From Prevotella sp. CAG:924 (lineage in GTDB: Bacteria > Bacteroidota > Bacteroidia > Bacteroidales > Bacteroidaceae), in the NCBI GenBank assembly GCA_000431975.1, contig HF988530.1, positions 1 to 54,022 on the forward strand: a DNA stretch of 54,022 nt. The letters run 5' to 3'. Each line of letters begins with the position of its first letter. Position 1 is the stretch's first letter. The translations under genes were made by a program, and so were the position numbers. Positions 26,140 through 33,568 of the stretch are shown in pieces. Under the pieces are notes generated by a model. That model saw only the letters and a list, made by a program, of their open reading frames with translations. It was not told where the DNA came from and made no database searches.

Positions 26140-26967
26140 ATGGCAGTACGTAAATTCAACCCGGTGACTCCGGGTCAAAGACACAAAGTTATTGGCACGT
26201 TCGAGGAGATTACTGCATCCGTGCCAGAGAAGTCTCTCGTTTACGGTAAGCGTTCTACCGGCGGTCGAAACAACACCGGTAAGATGACCGTTCGCTACCA
26301 TGGTGGCGGCCACAAGAGGTTGTTCCGTCTGATCGACTTCAAGCGAGAGAAAGATGGTGTGCCTGCTGTAGTGAAGACTATCGAATACGATCCGAACCGT
26401 TCGGCACGTATCGCTCTGCTCTTCTATGCAGATGGTGAGAAACGTTACATTATCGCTCCCAACGGACTGCAGGTGGGCGCTAAGCTGATGAGCGGTGCAG
26501 AGGCTGCACCTGAGATCGGCAACGCACTTCCTCTGGCCAACATTCCTGTTGGTACTGTGATCCACAACATTGAGCTCCGTCCTGGACAGGGCGCTCTGCT
26601 GGTTCGTTCGGCTGGTAACTTTGCTCAGCTTACTTCTCGTGAGGGTGACTATTGCGTCATCAAATTGCCTTCAGGTGAGACACGTAAGGTGCTTTCAGCT
26701 TGCAAGGCTACTGTTGGTAGCGTCGGCAACTCCGACCATGCCCTCGAGCAGTCCGGTAAGGCCGGTCGCTCACGTTGGCTCGGCCGTCGTCCTCACAACC
26801 GTGGTGTAGTTATGAACCCTGTTGATCACCCGATGGGTGGTGGTGAAGGTCGCCAGTCTGGTGGACATCCTCGCTCTCGTAAGGGCTTGTACGCTAAGGG
26901 TCTCAAGACGCGTGCACCGAAGAAGCTTTCGAACAAGTATATTATCGAGAGAGCTAACAAGAAGTAA
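26140..26967 (+). CDS. rplB: 50S ribosomal protein L2
   Basis: Largest and most conserved 50S protein, needed for subunit joining and peptidyl-transferase assembly; 275 residues. The C-terminal motif NPVDHPMGGGEGRQSGGHP with its conserved His is intact, as are GRNNTGKMTVRYHGGGHKR near the N-terminus and the Lys-rich tail. Confidence 0.97.
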   Translation: MAVRKFNPVTPGQRHKVIGTFEEITASVPEKSLVYGKRSTGGRNNTGKMTVRYHGGGHKRLFRLIDFKREKDGVPAVVKTIEYDPNRSARIALLFYADGEKRYIIAPNGLQVGAKLMSGAEAAPEIGNALPLANIPVGTVIHNIELRPGQGALLVRSAGNFAQLTSREGDYCVIKLPSGETRKVLSACKATVGSVGNSDHALEQSGKAGRSRWLGRRPHNRGVVMNPVDHPMGGGEGRQSGGHPRSRKGLYAKGLKTRAPKKLSNKYIIERANKK

Positions 26968-26990
26968 ACAAGTAAAAAACAGAGCAAATT

Positions 26991-27257
26991 ATGAGTCGTT
27001 CACTTAAAAAAGGTCCTTACATTAACGTATCGCTCGAGAAGAAGATCCTTGCCATGAACGAAAGCGGCAAGAAGAGCGTTGTTAAGACATGGGCCAGAGC
27101 ATCAATGATTTCCCCGGATTTCGTGGGTCACACTGTTGCAGTTCATAACGGTAACAAATTTATCCCTGTTTACATTACTGAGAACATGGTAGGCCATAAG
27201 CTCGGTGAGTTCGCTCTTACCCGTCGCTTCGGTGGTCATGCCGGCAACAAGAAGTAA
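26991..27257 (+). CDS. rpsS: 30S ribosomal protein S19
   Basis: Small-subunit head protein contacting the A-site tRNA region, 88 residues. SRSLKKGPYINVSLEKKI at the start and the C-terminal GHKLGEFALTRRFGGHAG are diagnostic. A 23-base gap follows rplB. Confidence 0.97.
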   Translation: MSRSLKKGPYINVSLEKKILAMNESGKKSVVKTWARASMISPDFVGHTVAVHNGNKFIPVYITENMVGHKLGEFALTRRFGGHAGNKK

Positions 27258-27290
27258 TGAGGGAGAAAACCATTTAATGAAAGAATAATA

Positions 27291-27695
27291 ATGGGAGCAA
27301 GAAAACATATCGCGGCTGAAAAAGCAAAGGAAGCCCGCAAGAATCTGTACTTCGCCAAGCTCAAGGGCGTTCCCTCTTCCCCCCGCAAGATGCGCTACGT
27401 TGTAGACATGATACGCGGCATGGAGGTGAACAAGGCTCTCGGAGTACTTAAGTTCTCTAAGAAGCACGCTGCTCAGGATGTTGAGAAGCTGCTTCGTTCG
27501 GCCATCGCTAACTGGGAGGTTAAGAATGACCGTAAGGCTGAGGACGGTGAACTTTATATCAGCAAGGTCTTCGTGGATGAAGGCGTTACGATGAAGCGTA
27601 TGCGTCCGGCACCTCAGGGCCGTGGCTATCGCATCCGCAAGCGTAGCAACCACGTCACTCTGTTTGTTGATTCGAAATCTAATGACGATAAATAA
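27291..27695 (+). CDS. rplV: 50S ribosomal protein L22
   Basis: Binds domains of 23S rRNA and lines the exit tunnel with its beta-hairpin. 134 residues, about 24 longer than E. coli L22, mainly at the N-terminus (MGARKHIAAEKAKEARKNLY). The hairpin MKRMRPAPQGRGYRIRKRSN, the region where macrolide-resistance changes occur, looks wild type. An ATG-like codon 15 bases upstream is out of frame. Confidence 0.95.
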   Translation: MGARKHIAAEKAKEARKNLYFAKLKGVPSSPRKMRYVVDMIRGMEVNKALGVLKFSKKHAAQDVEKLLRSAIANWEVKNDRKAEDGELYISKVFVDEGVTMKRMRPAPQGRGYRIRKRSNHVTLFVDSKSNDDK

Positions 27696-27704
27696 AATAG
27701 CAGA

Positions 27705-28433
27705 ATGGGACAGAAAGTAAATCCAATTAGCAATCGACTGGGTATCATCCGTGGTTGGGATTCAAACTGGTTCGGTGGCAAGGACTTTGGCGACAACCTC
27801 GTTGAGGACCAGAGCATCCGTAAGTATCTGAACAAGCGCCTCGAGAAGGCTATGGTCAGCCGCATCGTCATCGAGCGCACTCTGAAGCTCGTCACGATCA
27901 CCATCTGCACCGCCCGTCCGGGTATCGTCATTGGTAAAGGCGGACAGGATGTAGACAAACTGAAGGAAGAGCTGAAGAAGCTTTATAAGAAGGACATCCA
28001 TATCAATATCTTCGAGGTGCGCAAGCCTGAGCTCGACGCTACGATCGTCGCTAAGAACATCGCCAGCCAGATCGAGCACATGATGGCTTATCGCCGTGCT
28101 ATCAAGATGGCTGTTCAGAACACTATGCGTGCCGGTGCCGAGGGTATCAAGGTGCAGATCTCTGGTCGTCTGAACGGTGCCGAGATGTCTCGTAAGGAGA
28201 TGTTCAAGGAGGGTCGTACTCCTCTGCATACGCTCCGCGCAGACATCGATTACTGCCAGGCAGAGGCACTGACAAAGGTCGGTCTGCTGGGTATCAAGGT
28301 GTGGATCTGCCGTGGCGAGATCTACGGAAAGAAGGAGCTCGCACCTAACTTCCAGCAGGATAAGCAGAGCAACAGCCGCTCTGACCGCGGTGGTCGTGGA
28401 GGCCGTGGCCGCAGAAGAAACAATAACCGATAA
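27705..28433 (+). CDS. rpsC: 30S ribosomal protein S3
   Basis: mRNA-entry protein of the small subunit, 242 residues. N-terminal MGQKVNPISNRLGIIRGWDS, a KH domain with RPGIVIGKGGQDVDKLK, and the C-terminal S3 domain with VWICRGEIYGKKE are clear. The last 20 residues form a Ser/Arg/Gly/Asn tail (SDRGGRGGRGRRRNNN) longer than in E. coli; it resembles RNA-binding RG tails. Confidence 0.96.
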   Translation: MGQKVNPISNRLGIIRGWDSNWFGGKDFGDNLVEDQSIRKYLNKRLEKAMVSRIVIERTLKLVTITICTARPGIVIGKGGQDVDKLKEELKKLYKKDIHINIFEVRKPELDATIVAKNIASQIEHMMAYRRAIKMAVQNTMRAGAEGIKVQISGRLNGAEMSRKEMFKEGRTPLHTLRADIDYCQAEALTKVGLLGIKVWICRGEIYGKKELAPNFQQDKQSNSRSDRGGRGGRGRRRNNNR

Positions 28434-28448
28434 AAGAAGAAGTTAAAA

Positions 28449-28877
28449 ATGTTACAGCCAAAAAGAGTAAAATATAGAAGACCTCAAGATGGTCGTGGCA
28501 ACAAAGGCAACGCTCACCGTGGTACGCAGCTCGCCTTTGGTAGCTTCGGTATCAAGACGCTGGAGGCTAAATGGCTTGACAGCCGTCAGATCGAGGCTGC
28601 TCGTGTCGCTGTCAATCGTTACATGAACCGTGAAGGCCAGGTATGGATCCGCATTTTCCCGGATCATCCTATTACCCGCAAGCCTGCTGACGTGCGAATG
28701 GGTAAAGGAAAGGGAGACCCCGCAGGATGGGTCGCTCCCGTAACTCCCGGCCGTATCCTCTTCGAGGTGGAGGGTGTAAGCTTCGATGTTGCTAAGGAAG
28801 CCCTCCGTCTGGCCGCACAGAAACTGCCGGTCAAGACTAAGTTTGTTGTACGTCGCGATTACGATAAAAACGCATAA
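28449..28877 (+). CDS. rplP: 50S ribosomal protein L16
   Basis: Sits by the A-site tRNA elbow in the 50S subunit, 142 residues. LQPKRVKYRRPQDGR at the start, GRGNKGNAHRGTQLAFG, and MGKGKGDPAGWVAPV are typical. rpmC starts two bases after its stop. Confidence 0.97.
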   Translation: MLQPKRVKYRRPQDGRGNKGNAHRGTQLAFGSFGIKTLEAKWLDSRQIEAARVAVNRYMNREGQVWIRIFPDHPITRKPADVRMGKGKGDPAGWVAPVTPGRILFEVEGVSFDVAKEALRLAAQKLPVKTKFVVRRDYDKNA

Positions 28878-28879
28878 TT

Positions 28880-29074
28880 ATGAAAATGACTGAGATAAAA
28901 GAACTCGCCGACAAGGACTTGCGCGAGAAGTTGGAGCAGACTGAGGCAGTTTTGAAACAGACAAAACTCAACCATCAGATCACTCCGCTTGAAAATCCAT
29001 CGGAGATCAAGAAGACCCGTCGTGACATTGCACGCATGAAAACTGTTCTTCGTCAGCGCGAACTTAACAAATAA
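28880..29074 (+). CDS. rpmC: 50S ribosomal protein L29
   Basis: Small two-helix protein beside L23 at the tunnel exit; 64 residues. Motifs EIKELADKDLREKLEQTE and KKTRRDIARMKTVLRQRE fit the family. It lies in the invariant order L16-L29-S17. Confidence 0.95.
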   Translation: MKMTEIKELADKDLREKLEQTEAVLKQTKLNHQITPLENPSEIKKTRRDIARMKTVLRQRELNK

Positions 29075-29086
29075 CTTTTGGTTTAG

Positions 29087-29344
29087 ATGGAAACAAGAAA
29101 TTTAAGAAAGGTTAGACAGGGTGTCGTGATCAGCGACAAGATGGACAAGACCATCGTGGTTGCTGCCAAGTTCAAGGAGATGCACCCTATTTATGGTAAG
29201 TTTGTCCAGAAGACAAAGAAGTACCACGCTCATGACGAGAACAATGAGGCAAAGATCGGTGATACTGTACAGATCATGGAGACGCGCCCCTTGTCAAAGA
29301 CAAAGAGATGGAGATTAGTTGAAATCGTTGAAAAGGCTAAGTAA
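29087..29344 (+). CDS. rpsQ: 30S ribosomal protein S17
   Basis: Early 16S rRNA binder with an OB fold, 85 residues. Family features are RKVRQGVVISDKMDKTIVV, the HPIYGKFVQKTKKYHAHDE loop and the C-terminal ETRPLSKTKRWRLVEIVE. rplN follows after two bases. Confidence 0.96.
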   Translation: METRNLRKVRQGVVISDKMDKTIVVAAKFKEMHPIYGKFVQKTKKYHAHDENNEAKIGDTVQIMETRPLSKTKRWRLVEIVEKAK

Positions 29345-29346
29345 TT

Positions 29347-29712
29347 ATGATACAGACAGAATCCAGACTTACAGTATGTGATAACAGCGGCGCACGTGAG
29401 GCTCTCTGCATCCGTGTTCTCGGTGGTACCGGCCGTCGTTATGCTTCAGTGGGCGACGTGATCGTCGTAGCAGTGAAGAATGTCATTCCTTCGAGTGACC
29501 TGAAGAAAGGTGCAGTATCTAAGGCCTTAGTCGTTCGTACGAAGAAGGAGATCCGTCGTGCTGACGGTTCTTATATCCGCTTTGATGACAACGCCTGTGT
29601 GCTGCTGAACAATGCCGGCGAGCTTCGTGGTAGCCGTATCTTCGGCCCTGTTGCCCGTGAGCTGCGTGCAGTGAACATGAAGGTTGTTTCACTCGCACCT
29701 GAGGTTCTTTAA
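29347..29712 (+). CDS. rplN: 50S ribosomal protein L14
   Basis: Interface protein of the 50S subunit that contacts L19 and 16S rRNA; 121 residues. IQTESRLTVCDNSGAREA and the DDNACVLLNNAGELRGSRIF stretch with GPVARELR are diagnostic. Confidence 0.97.
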   Translation: MIQTESRLTVCDNSGAREALCIRVLGGTGRRYASVGDVIVVAVKNVIPSSDLKKGAVSKALVVRTKKEIRRADGSYIRFDDNACVLLNNAGELRGSRIFGPVARELRAVNMKVVSLAPEVL

Positions 29713-29731
29713 TATTTAAAATCGTCAACTA

Positions 29732-30049
29732 ATGAGTAAATTACATATTCGTAAAAACGATACTGTGATTGTCCTTGCAGGACGTGATAAGGGCAAGACC
29801 GGTAAAGTGCTCAAGGTGCTGGTTGATGACAACCGTGCCATCGTGGAAGGCGTTAACATCGTTTCCAAGAGCGCTAAGCCTTCGGCAAAGAATCCTCAGG
29901 GAGGCATTATCAAGCAGGAGGCTCCTATTCATATCTCAAATTTGAGTCTTATCGATCCGAAGAGCGGAAAGGCTACTCGTGTATCTATCAAGCACGACGG
30001 CAAGAACGTGATTCGTATCGCTAAAAAATCTGGGGAGGAGATCAAGTAA
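29732..30049 (+). CDS. rplX: 50S ribosomal protein L24
   Basis: Assembly-initiating large-subunit protein with a KOW motif (RKNDTVIVLAGRDKGKTGKV), 105 residues. Its TAA overlaps the rplE ATG by one base (TAATG), a sign of coupled translation; a GGGGAGGAG run in its last codons lies about 10 bases before the rplE start. Confidence 0.95.
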   Translation: MSKLHIRKNDTVIVLAGRDKGKTGKVLKVLVDDNRAIVEGVNIVSKSAKPSAKNPQGGIIKQEAPIHISNLSLIDPKSGKATRVSIKHDGKNVIRIAKKSGEEIK

Positions 30050-30603
30050 TGGATACAGCACAGTTAAAGAAGCAATATAAGGAGACGATCGTTCCCGCTC
30101 TCCAGAAGCAGTTCAATTACAGCTCTGTAATGCAGGTGCCCGTTCTGAAGAAGATCGTGATCAATCAGGGTCTGGGTGATGCTACTCAGGACAAGAAGAT
30201 CATTGATGTGGCTATCAACGAGCTTACCGCTATCGCCGGACAGAAGGCTGTGGCTACCTATTCGAAGAAGGATATCGCCAACTTCAAGGTACGTAAGAAG
30301 ATGCCTATCGGTGTGATGGTGACACTGCGTCGCGAGCGTATGTATGAGTTCCTTGAGAAGCTCGTCCGTATCGCCCTGCCCCGTATCCGTGACTTCAAGG
30401 GCATCGAGAGCAAGCTCGACGGCCGCGGCAACTATACGCTGGGTATCCAGGAGCAGATCATTTTCCCGGAGATTGTTATCGATCAGGTAGACCGTATCCA
30501 GGGTATGAACATCACCTTCGTTACATCGGCTCAGACCGACGAAGAGGGTTACGCTCTGCTCAAGGCCTTCGGTCTTCCTTTCAAGAACGCTAAAAAAGAC
30601 TAA
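30049..30603 (+). CDS. rplE: 50S ribosomal protein L5
   Basis: 5S rRNA-binding protein of the central protuberance, 184 residues. PVLKKIVINQGLGDA, the KMPIGVMVTLR strand and NYTLGIQEQIIFPEI match the family. Start overlaps the rplX stop. In E. coli the S8 repressor site lies at this gene's start; here I see no matching hairpin at that point. Confidence 0.96.
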   Translation: MDTAQLKKQYKETIVPALQKQFNYSSVMQVPVLKKIVINQGLGDATQDKKIIDVAINELTAIAGQKAVATYSKKDIANFKVRKKMPIGVMVTLRRERMYEFLEKLVRIALPRIRDFKGIESKLDGRGNYTLGIQEQIIFPEIVIDQVDRIQGMNITFVTSAQTDEEGYALLKAFGLPFKNAKKD

Positions 30604-30612
30604 TAAGTAGAT

Positions 30613-30915
30613 ATGGCAAAGGAATCAATGAAAGCACGCGAGGTAAAGCGTGCAAAGCTTGTTGCCCGCTATGCTGAGAAGCGTGCTGCTCTGAAGAAGA
30701 TCATCGCCACGTCTCAGGATCCCGCAGAGGCTTACGAGGCTGCCCGCAAGCTGCAGGCTATCCCTAAGAACGCCAACCCCATCCGTCTGCACAACCGTTG
30801 CAAGATTACGGGTCGTCCAAAGGGTTATATCCGTCAGTTCGGCATCTCCCGTATCCAGTTCCGCGAGATGGCTTCTCAGGGTCTCATCCCCGGTGTAAAG
30901 AAGGCCAGCTGGTAA
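30613..30915 (+). CDS. rpsN: 30S ribosomal protein S14, zinc-free form
   Basis: Head-assembly protein of the small subunit. At 100 residues it is the long, zinc-independent type: only one cysteine (NRCKITGRPKGYIRQFG) and no paired CxxC motifs. A 120-base gap with two hairpins separates it from rpsH. Confidence 0.95.
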   Translation: MAKESMKAREVKRAKLVARYAEKRAALKKIIATSQDPAEAYEAARKLQAIPKNANPIRLHNRCKITGRPKGYIRQFGISRIQFREMASQGLIPGVKKASW

Positions 30916-30931
30916 ATTAGGATAGATCGTT

Positions 30932-31014
30932 GCCGCAGGCAAGACTTTTATCGGGCCTGCGGCTTCGTTTCGGTCTGAACAAGACATTATTTAATATTGT
31001 CGGGAAAGTCCCGA
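30932..31014 (+). promoter_or_regulatory. Two hairpins between rpsN and rpsH
   Basis: GCCGCAGGC (30932-30940) pairs perfectly with GCCTGCGGC (30955-30963), followed by TTCGTTT, so it resembles a weak terminator. A second hairpin TCGGGA-AAG-TCCCGA (31000-31014) ends 21 bases before the rpsH ATG. They may attenuate transcription or bind S8; neither is proven. Confidence 0.5.
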
Positions 31015-31035
31015 TCAATTAAACAATTATATTTT

Positions 31036-31431
31036 ATGACAGATCCAATAGCAGATTATCTGACAAGACTCAGAAATGCAATCATGGCTCATCACCGTGT
31101 TGTTGAAATTCCTGCGTCTAACATGAAGAAATCTATCACTAAGATTCTCTTCGAGAAGGGTTACATCCTCAACTACAAGTTCATCGAGGATGGTCCTCAG
31201 GGCTCGATCAAGGTTGCGCTCAAGTACAACCCCGAGACCAAAGAAAACGCCATCAAGTGTTTGAAGCGTGTGTCTACCCCGGGACTTCGCCGTTACACGG
31301 GTTACAAAGACATGCCGAGAGTAATTAACGGACTTGGTATCGCCATCCTGAGTACTTCTCAGGGCGTAATGACCGACAAGGAAGCTGCTTCCCTGAAGAT
31401 CGGCGGTGAGGTTCTTTGTTATGTTTATTAA
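31036..31431 (+). CDS. rpsH: 30S ribosomal protein S8
   Basis: Central 16S rRNA binder and, in E. coli, the spc operon repressor; 131 residues. Start at MTDPIADYLTRLRNA (31036): a longer frame from 30997 would run through the second hairpin and is rejected. The C-terminal NGLGIAILSTSQGVMTDKEA is typical. Confidence 0.96.
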   Translation: MTDPIADYLTRLRNAIMAHHRVVEIPASNMKKSITKILFEKGYILNYKFIEDGPQGSIKVALKYNPETKENAIKCLKRVSTPGLRRYTGYKDMPRVINGLGIAILSTSQGVMTDKEAASLKIGGEVLCYVY

Positions 31432-31445
31432 TTGGAGGATTTGCA

Positions 31446-32018
31446 ATGTCAAGAATAGGAAAATTGCCAATTAGTATTCCTGCAAAGGTTACTGTAAACT
31501 TTGATGAGAAGCAGAACTTAGTGACCGTGAAGGGTCCTCTGGGTGAGCTTTCACAGACTATTGATCCTTCCATCGAGTTCAAGATGGAGAATAACGAGAT
31601 TATTCTCACTCCGAAAGAGAACGCTGACATTGATCCCAAGCAGCAGCAGGCTTTCCACGGTCTGTACCGTGCTTTGGTGAACAATATGGTTGTCGGTGTG
31701 AGCGAAGGCTACAAGAAAGAGCTGGAGCTCGTCGGTGTGGGTTATCGTGTGTCCAATAAGGGCAACCTCATCGAGTTCTCGCTTGGTTATACACATCCCA
31801 TCTTCCTCGAGCTGCCTGCTGAGGTAAAGGTTGAGACAAAGTCGGAGCGCAACCAGAATCCTCTGATTACTCTCGTTTGCGCCGACAAACAGCTCCTCGG
31901 TCTTATCTGCGCTAAGATCCGTTCTTTCCGTATGCCTGAGCCTTATAAGGGTAAGGGTATCCTCTTCAAGGGTGAGGTGATCCGCAGAAAGTCTGGTAAG
32001 ACTGCTGCCGCTAAGTAA
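31446..32018 (+). CDS. rplF: 50S ribosomal protein L6
   Basis: Protein near the factor-binding site of the 50S subunit, 190 residues. MSRIGKLPISIPAKV fixes the start at 31446, and GGAGG stands 7 bases before it, one of only two intergenic Shine-Dalgarno sequences in the ribosomal cluster. The C-terminal motif PEPYKGKGILFKGEVIRRK is diagnostic. Confidence 0.96.
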   Translation: MSRIGKLPISIPAKVTVNFDEKQNLVTVKGPLGELSQTIDPSIEFKMENNEIILTPKENADIDPKQQQAFHGLYRALVNNMVVGVSEGYKKELELVGVGYRVSNKGNLIEFSLGYTHPIFLELPAEVKVETKSERNQNPLITLVCADKQLLGLICAKIRSFRMPEPYKGKGILFKGEVIRRKSGKTAAAK

Positions 32019-32037
32019 TTTTTTAAGTTAGAAGATC

Positions 32038-32382
32038 ATGACAACTAAGAAAGTAGAAAGACGAATCAAGATAAAGTTCCGTATCCGTAAGACCGTGAAC
32101 GGAACAGCAGAGCGTCCCCGCCTGAGCGTTTTCCGCTCTAACAAGCAGATCTACGCACAGGTGATCAACGACAAAGAGGGTAAGACTGTAGCATCTGCCT
32201 CTTCTCTCGGACTGGAGAAGATGCCTAAGATCCAGCAGGCTGAGAAAGTTGGCGAGCTGGTAGCTGAGAAAGCTAAGGCTGCAGGTGTTGAGCAGGTAGT
32301 GTTTGACCGTAATGGTTACCTTTATCATGGCCGCGTACAGGCTCTGGCTGACGCTGCACGTAAGGGTGGTCTTAAATTTTAA
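32038..32382 (+). CDS. rplR: 50S ribosomal protein L18
   Basis: 5S rRNA-binding protein, 114 residues. RPRLSVFRSNKQIYAQVINDK and the C-terminal FDRNGYLYHGRVQALADAAR are typical. Six bases separate it from rpsE. Confidence 0.96.
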   Translation: MTTKKVERRIKIKFRIRKTVNGTAERPRLSVFRSNKQIYAQVINDKEGKTVASASSLGLEKMPKIQQAEKVGELVAEKAKAAGVEQVVFDRNGYLYHGRVQALADAARKGGLKF

Positions 32383-32388
32383 TCGATA

Positions 32389-32901
32389 ATGGCAATGAAA
32401 AACGTAAGAGTTAATAGTGACGCAGAGTTGAAGGACCGTTTGGTTGCCATCAACCGTGTGACGAAAGTAACCAAGGGTGGTCGTACCTTTACATTCGCTG
32501 CCATCGTCGTAGTAGGTGACGGCAAGGGTGTCATCGGTTACGGTCTGGGTAAGGCCGGTGAGGTGACCGCCGCTATCTCCAAAGGAACCGAATCCGCTAA
32601 GAAGAACCTCTTCAAGGTGCCCGTACTCAACGGTACTGTACCCCACGAGGTAGAGACCCGCTTCGGCGGCGCTCAGGTGCTGATCAAGCCGGCTGCTGCC
32701 GGTACCGGTCTGAAGGCCGGAGGTGCTATGCGTGCCGTTCTGGAGAGTGCAGGTATCACTGATGTGATCTGTAAGTCAAAGGGCTCCTCTAATGCCCACA
32801 ACCTGGTGAAGGCTACCATCGCTGCTCTGGCACAGATGCGTGATGCCTATACTATCGCCGGTGAGCGTGGCGTTGCTATGGATAAAGTGTTTAACGGTTA
32901 A
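32389..32901 (+). CDS. rpsE: 30S ribosomal protein S5
   Basis: Decoding-fidelity protein of the small subunit, 170 residues. RVTKVTKGGRTFTFAAIVVV carries the loop where spectinomycin-resistance changes arise, apparently wild type; GKGVIGYGLGKAGEV and GSSNAHNLVKAT complete the family pattern. A second in-frame ATG lies two codons downstream (32395). Confidence 0.96.
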   Translation: MAMKNVRVNSDAELKDRLVAINRVTKVTKGGRTFTFAAIVVVGDGKGVIGYGLGKAGEVTAAISKGTESAKKNLFKVPVLNGTVPHEVETRFGGAQVLIKPAAAGTGLKAGGAMRAVLESAGITDVICKSKGSSNAHNLVKATIAALAQMRDAYTIAGERGVAMDKVFNG

Positions 32902-32918
32902 TTAAAGGAGAGTAGACA

Positions 32919-33095
32919 ATGGCAACAATCAAGATTAAGCAGATTAAGAGCCGTATCGGCGCTCCCAAAGATCAGAAGAGAACACTTATCGCTCTGGGTC
33001 TTCACAAGATCTCTCAGGTAGTAGAAGTGGAGGATACACCCTCTATCATGGGTATGGTCCGCAAAGTTCATCATCTGGTCGAGGTGGTAAAGTAA
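32919..33095 (+). CDS. rpmD: 50S ribosomal protein L30
   Basis: A 58-residue gene between rpsE and rplO. Translation gives MATIKIKQIKSRIGAPKDQ, then RTLIALGLHKISQVVEVED and GMVRKVHHLVEVVK, a clear L30. AAAGGAG lies 8 bases before the ATG, an unusual Shine-Dalgarno sequence for this phylum. The 17-base and 24-base gaps fit the operon. Confidence 0.95.
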   Translation: MATIKIKQIKSRIGAPKDQKRTLIALGLHKISQVVEVEDTPSIMGMVRKVHHLVEVVK

Positions 33096-33119
33096 TCATT
33101 TAAAAATTCAGAAGAAGCT

Positions 33120-33566
33120 ATGAAATTAAATAATCTGAAACCTGCTGAGGGCTCTACACACTATCGTCGTCGTATTGGCCGCGGTCCCGGTTCGGGTCTG
33201 GGTGGTACTTCTACCCGTGGTCACAAGGGTGCCAAGGCTCGTTCTGGCTATAAGAGAAAGATCGGCTTCGAGGGTGGTCAGATGCCTCTCCAGCGCCGCG
33301 TTCCTAAGTTCGGTTTCAAGAATATCAACCACAAGGAGTATCTGGCTATCAACCTCAGCACGCTGCAGAAGCTGGCAGAGGAGAAAGGCTATACCAAGAT
33401 CGGCGTTGCTGAGCTCGTGAAGGCTGGTCTCACCAATGGTAAGGAACTTATTAAGATCCTCGGTCAGGGTGAGCTGACAGCAAAGATCGATGTTGAAGCT
33501 AACGCATTCTCTAAGTCTGCAGAGGAGGCAATCAAGGCTGTAGGCGGTAACGCAACAAAAATCTGA
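33120..33566 (+). CDS. rplO: 50S ribosomal protein L15
   Basis: Late-assembly 50S protein, 148 residues. The Gly/Arg-rich N-terminal extension (RRRIGRGPGSGLGGTSTRG, HKGAKARSGY) and GGQMPLQRRVPKFGF are diagnostic. secY begins two bases after its stop. Confidence 0.96.
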   Translation: MKLNNLKPAEGSTHYRRRIGRGPGSGLGGTSTRGHKGAKARSGYKRKIGFEGGQMPLQRRVPKFGFKNINHKEYLAINLSTLQKLAEEKGYTKIGVAELVKAGLTNGKELIKILGQGELTAKIDVEANAFSKSAEEAIKAVGGNATKI

Positions 33567-33568
33567 TA

